Below, in pieces: positions 61,360 through 64,000 of a stretch of DNA of 64,000 nt (its first letter is position 1; the number at the start of each line of letters is the position of its first letter). This DNA is from Ditibartonella choladocola (lineage in GTDB: Bacteria > Pseudomonadota > Alphaproteobacteria > Rhizobiales > Rhizobiaceae), in contig NZ_CP015625.1 of assembly GCF_002007565.1 (NCBI RefSeq), positions 124,001-188,000 of the forward strand, given 5' to 3'. The notes under the pieces are model-generated. The model searched no databases, was not told the DNA's origin, and saw nothing but the letters and a program-made list of their open reading frames with translations. Made by a program: the position numbers and the translations under genes.

Positions 61360-62826
61360 TTACCAACGATAGCCAACACCGACTTTACCGGAAATTTCAT
61401 CACGTTTGCCGGCAACGCCTTTGACACCGGCATTGGCAACCCAGCCCTGCATTCCCTGATTTTGCTCGTATTTGCCACCGACTTCAAAGACGGCACTTGC
61501 ACCGCTGAAGTCGGGCTTGTCAACGCGATAACTGTCGAGTTTGCCTTCGATCTCGCCATCAAGTTCCTGTTCCCATGCCGCACCGGCATAAAGTTTTGCC
61601 TGTTGGGTAACACTATGGTCAACTCTCGCCCCCAGATGTGTGCGGACAGAGCGGGCACTGTCGAAGCCGAGATGTTCATGAGCTTTCGATACAGTAGAGA
61701 AATCCTCTATTTCGGTCCACAACAAACGACCATTCAAAGTCAGTTTATTATCGGTCGAAATTTCAAGCTCTTTACCGCCACCGATATGGAAGCCGTAATA
61801 GTTGGAACTTTTATCATCAAAGCCGCCATTCACGATGTCACCGCTCTTGAAATCCCGTTTGACACGTCCTGCGCGTCCCGAACCGTCGATAAACCAGCCA
61901 TTATCCCACGTCTGTTTGGCATAAAGGCCACCACCGGTATAACTGAAATCGCCTTTGCCATGAATTTTTTGATGGTAGGTGTCAAAATCGCCATCGCCGT
62001 GTTCGATAAAGACAGTTGCAAGAAGATTGCCTTGATCTTCATGGTAACGGATGCCGCTGCCACCCATCAAATGATAACCTTCATTCTTGATATGGCTTCC
62101 GGTTTCGACTTTTTGCTTGAAACCGCTGCCTTGCAGGAAAACAACGCCTTCAACAGTCTGACCGAATTTTTTGACATCCATCGGTAGAACATAATCGTCA
62201 ATCGAAGCAATCTGGTCAGCACCATAGTTTAGAGCGTTGAGTGCTGCCGCGTTGCTCTGGAAATAGGCGTTTGCTTTAGCGCGGTTAATTGTTACCGCAC
62301 CATAGTCATCGGTATAAATATTACCTTTGCCATCATCTTTTCCGATAAGACTCGGACGGGGGGCATTGTTGCCTTTTCCATCGTTCGGATTGTTGCTATC
62401 AGGTTTGTTATTTTGGTTATTCGAGTTTTCGTTATTTGAACCGTTGTTGCCGGAACCGCTATCGGTGTGCTTATCGGTATCATTTTCTTTTCCGGAATTA
62501 TTATCTTTACCCGAATCACTATTGTTTCCGGATTGGTCACTTAGTCCCGAATTATCCCCCTTACCCGTTTCGTCACCGGTATTTGTAGGAGATGTCGGCC
62601 CTTTCAGCGAGGCAATCAGATTTTCTCTCTGTGTGGCAATATCAAAGTTCCAATTTTTTGCACCATTTGAAACTGTCTGTTTTGTCGTTGACGAATTTCC
62701 AATAACGTCACCATCAATCAATCTGATCTGGTCACCAGGGTTCAAACGGCGCAAATCGGTGCCGGCAAGTCTGAGCGCAACCGCGGCATTATTGATTGAA
62801 ACTTTGCCATCGCCTGTCATCTTCAA
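61360..62826 (-). CDS. C-terminal half of a frameshifted autotransporter: linker and outer-membrane beta-barrel
   Basis: 488 residues when read from the first ATG; the frame is in fact open back to about 62944 (reading DPNSKDPTPDDSAPKLIFYL upstream of that ATG), so the ATG is internal. Order: end of a beta-helical passenger (VALRLAGTDLRRLNPGDQI), an extreme Asn/Ser/Asp/Gly linker (about 90-155, SGNNSDSGKDNNSG), then a ~290-residue autotransporter barrel (GVVFLQGSGFKQKVETGSH, LHLGARVDHSVTQQ-like strands) ending GVGYRW with the terminal aromatic residue for BAM recognition. Without the N-terminal half it has no signal peptide, so alone it cannot reach the outer membrane. Together with the next entry it is one gene, broken by one base. 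Confidence 0.8.
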   Translation of the reverse strand: MKMTGDGKVSINNAAVALRLAGTDLRRLNPGDQIRLIDGDVIGNSSTTKQTVSNGAKNWNFDIATQRENLIASLKGPTSPTNTGDETGKGDNSGLSDQSGNNSDSGKDNNSGKENDTDKHTDSGSGNNGSNNENSNNQNNKPDSNNPNDGKGNNAPRPSLIGKDDGKGNIYTDDYGAVTINRAKANAYFQSNAAALNALNYGADQIASIDDYVLPMDVKKFGQTVEGVVFLQGSGFKQKVETGSHIKNEGYHLMGGSGIRYHEDQGNLLATVFIEHGDGDFDTYHQKIHGKGDFSYTGGGLYAKQTWDNGWFIDGSGRAGRVKRDFKSGDIVNGGFDDKSSNYYGFHIGGGKELEISTDNKLTLNGRLLWTEIEDFSTVSKAHEHLGFDSARSVRTHLGARVDHSVTQQAKLYAGAAWEQELDGEIEGKLDSYRVDKPDFSGASAVFEVGGKYEQNQGMQGWVANAGVKGVAGKRDEISGKVGVGYRW

Positions 62827-62867
62827 TAAAGAATCGCCATTTTGAATGTTTTCAGGGAGATAGAAAA

Positions 62868-63917
62868 TTAATTTAGGAGCTGAATCGTCTGGGGTCGGAT
62901 CTTTTGAATTTGGATCTTTTGGTTTGAATCTAAAATCAGATCTTTGTTAATCCAAAATTTTGCAGGTTGAATAACAGCGCTGTCGTCTTCATCTTCGGTG
63001 CTTGGGCCCTCTACTTTATTTCCGATTGTCAATGACGAAATATCATATTCGCCATTTCCGGAAATTGTTACTTTGCGCCCCATACCGATTTTCAGATTGC
63101 CTAATTTGACGCCATAATTATTATTGTTTCCCGCTGCTTCGGTGTTAGTCAGATTTATAGTTGCATCGCCCTTTGTTGCGTCAAATTCCCCGGTTCTGAA
63201 TAAGAGTTGTCCATCGTTGCGTTCAAGATTTATCTTCGCTTCTTTGTCCGCACCTACGATAATTTTATCCGTCCTAAAACGAACATTACCGCCATGGCTT
63301 TTTTGTTCACCAGAACCACCGGCACGGCCACTCGTCAGGCTTATAGTATCATTGATAGTAATTTTTCTATCGTCACCGTTCAGTATCACATCGCCGCCGT
63401 CTCCGCCGATGCCTAAAGCACCCGTTGTGTTGTCTTGGGCATGTCCCGGTTCGCCACCGTTACCGGCTTCAAGAATAATACTTTCAACTGTTATATCTTT
63501 TGATAACGTTGCAGTGATTGTTCCGCCTAGTCCGCCTTTGCCGTTATTGTCTTGATCATTTGAACCTTTTGTAGGGGAGGGCATTGTAACTCCGAGCGAT
63601 TCAGTCTCTTCCGGAGTCAGATTGTTTTTTCCAGAAATGCTGTCAGAACCGCCTAATCCACCTTTGCCGCCGGTTGTTCCGTTTCCGGAACCACCGTAAT
63701 TTGGAGTGTCAGGTTTAGTAGAAGTGATAAGAGCACCCGCACCATTGCCACCAAGTCCCGTTAGCGACCCGCCGCCGCCACCACCACCGGAAAGATAAAG
63801 CGATTGTGCCATAACAGGTTGAATAGCTGTCAGGGAAAGAATGCTAATTCCCAAAGTTCCTGCGAGTGCCGTAGCCCCCAAACCATTCGTGTGAACTTTC
63901 AGATTGAAGCACTTCAT
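62868..63917 (-). CDS. N-terminal half of the same autotransporter: signal peptide and glycine-rich passenger
   Basis: 349 residues. A long signal peptide (about 1-38, GTLGISILSLTAIQPVMAQ core) is followed by a Gly-rich tract (LSGGGGGGGSLTGLGGNG) and a beta-helix-like passenger with repeated short strands (ITATLSKDITVESIIL, GNVRFRTDKIIVGAD, KVTISGNGEYDISSL). After KFWINKDLILDSN the frame ends in 19 out-of-context residues (QKIQIQKIRPQ...) and a TAA. The true continuation is in another frame, so translation stops before the linker and barrel. A product of this frame alone would be secreted to the periplasm without an anchor. ATG at 63915-63917 has AAGGA upstream. Confidence 0.8.
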   Translation of the reverse strand: MKCFNLKVHTNGLGATALAGTLGISILSLTAIQPVMAQSLYLSGGGGGGGSLTGLGGNGAGALITSTKPDTPNYGGSGNGTTGGKGGLGGSDSISGKNNLTPEETESLGVTMPSPTKGSNDQDNNGKGGLGGTITATLSKDITVESIILEAGNGGEPGHAQDNTTGALGIGGDGGDVILNGDDRKITINDTISLTSGRAGGSGEQKSHGGNVRFRTDKIIVGADKEAKINLERNDGQLLFRTGEFDATKGDATINLTNTEAAGNNNNYGVKLGNLKIGMGRKVTISGNGEYDISSLTIGNKVEGPSTEDEDDSAVIQPAKFWINKDLILDSNQKIQIQKIRPQTIQLLN

Positions 63918-64000
63918 GAGAAATGTCCTTAAATTGAGTAGAATTTTGGGACAATTCTCATTTTCAAGTCTAAATAAATAGTTGCAATGGGCGTCGGTGA

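Noticed and set aside
61327-62187. Plus-strand frame of 286 codons opposite the autotransporter barrel
   Set aside because: The minus strand encodes an unmistakable barrel ending in GYRW; the plus frame is its shadow.
1-64000. tRNA, rRNA, integrase or transposase genes
   Set aside because: No T-loop-like GGTTCGAATCC sequence, rRNA segment or recombinase-like protein was seen on reading the intergenic regions and frames by eye.

Overview
The window is a 64 kb stretch of an alphaproteobacterial (Rhizobiales) chromosome. The best fit is Bartonellaceae, most likely a non-pathogenic or bee-gut-type Bartonella; that species-level guess is inference. Support comes from an IalB-family invasion-associated protein next to rlmN, a BatR/BatS (ChvI/ChvG) two-component system beside a truncated HPr kinase and Man-type PTS proteins, a class I lysyl-tRNA synthetase, a TsaE-AmgK fusion, a tyrosine-type DivL pseudokinase, AT-rich intergenic DNA and an imuA-imuB-dnaE2 SOS cassette. 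No rRNA, tRNA, prophage, insertion sequence or CRISPR array was found.

Layout. 1-1475: start of rlmN, an IalB-family protein and a DUF1232 protein, all on the minus strand. 1692-7387: LexA box followed by imuA-imuB-dnaE2 (SOS mutagenesis). 7388-8118: a gene-free, very AT-rich gap. 8119-9651: comM. 9988-17285: tamA-tamB (outer-membrane protein assembly) and thpR. 17300-22711: a surface-polysaccharide island with a hexanucleotide microsatellite, a three-gene glycosyltransferase operon, a decayed glycosyltransferase pseudogene and an FkbM methyltransferase in AT-rich DNA. 23008-24566: ahcY with a palindromic operator (probable SahR site) and a terminator. 24624-35877: a tightly packed run divL, tsaE-amgK, murU-like, addB, addA, mostly with 4-nt stop/start overlaps, followed by trxA. 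36951-42894: XRE regulator, prfC, lysK, a TerB-like protein, an unknown acidic protein and a stand-alone Lrp/AsnC ligand-binding domain. 42939-46599: copper-related pair, alkB, a six-copy palindromic repeat cluster, a BON-LysM protein and arfB. 46686-52666: pckA divergent from chvI-chvG-hprK-EIIA(Man)-HPr. 53248-56939: TRIC/UPF0126 channel protein, an MDR-type oxidoreductase, an orphan solute-binding protein and ppk2. 57576-61072: def-fmt-truA divergent from rmuC. 61173-63917: a 14-bp tandem repeat and an autotransporter split by a frameshift.

How the genes work together. Three DNA-damage functions stand out: SOS error-prone synthesis (ImuA/ImuB/DnaE2), AddAB double-strand break processing, and AlkB direct repair. 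Envelope functions dominate the rest: TamAB, glycosyltransferases, AmgK/MurU peptidoglycan recycling, BON-LysM, autotransporter, ChvIG. Central regulation links the acid/envelope-sensing ChvIG system, its neighbour pckA, and a PTS-type phosphorelay with no sugar permease in view.

No clearly new multi-gene system was recognised. The most worthwhile leads are the decaying glycan island, the frameshifted autotransporter, the three unrelated short tandem or palindromic repeat families, and the unusual packaging of divL with cell-wall recycling and recombination genes.
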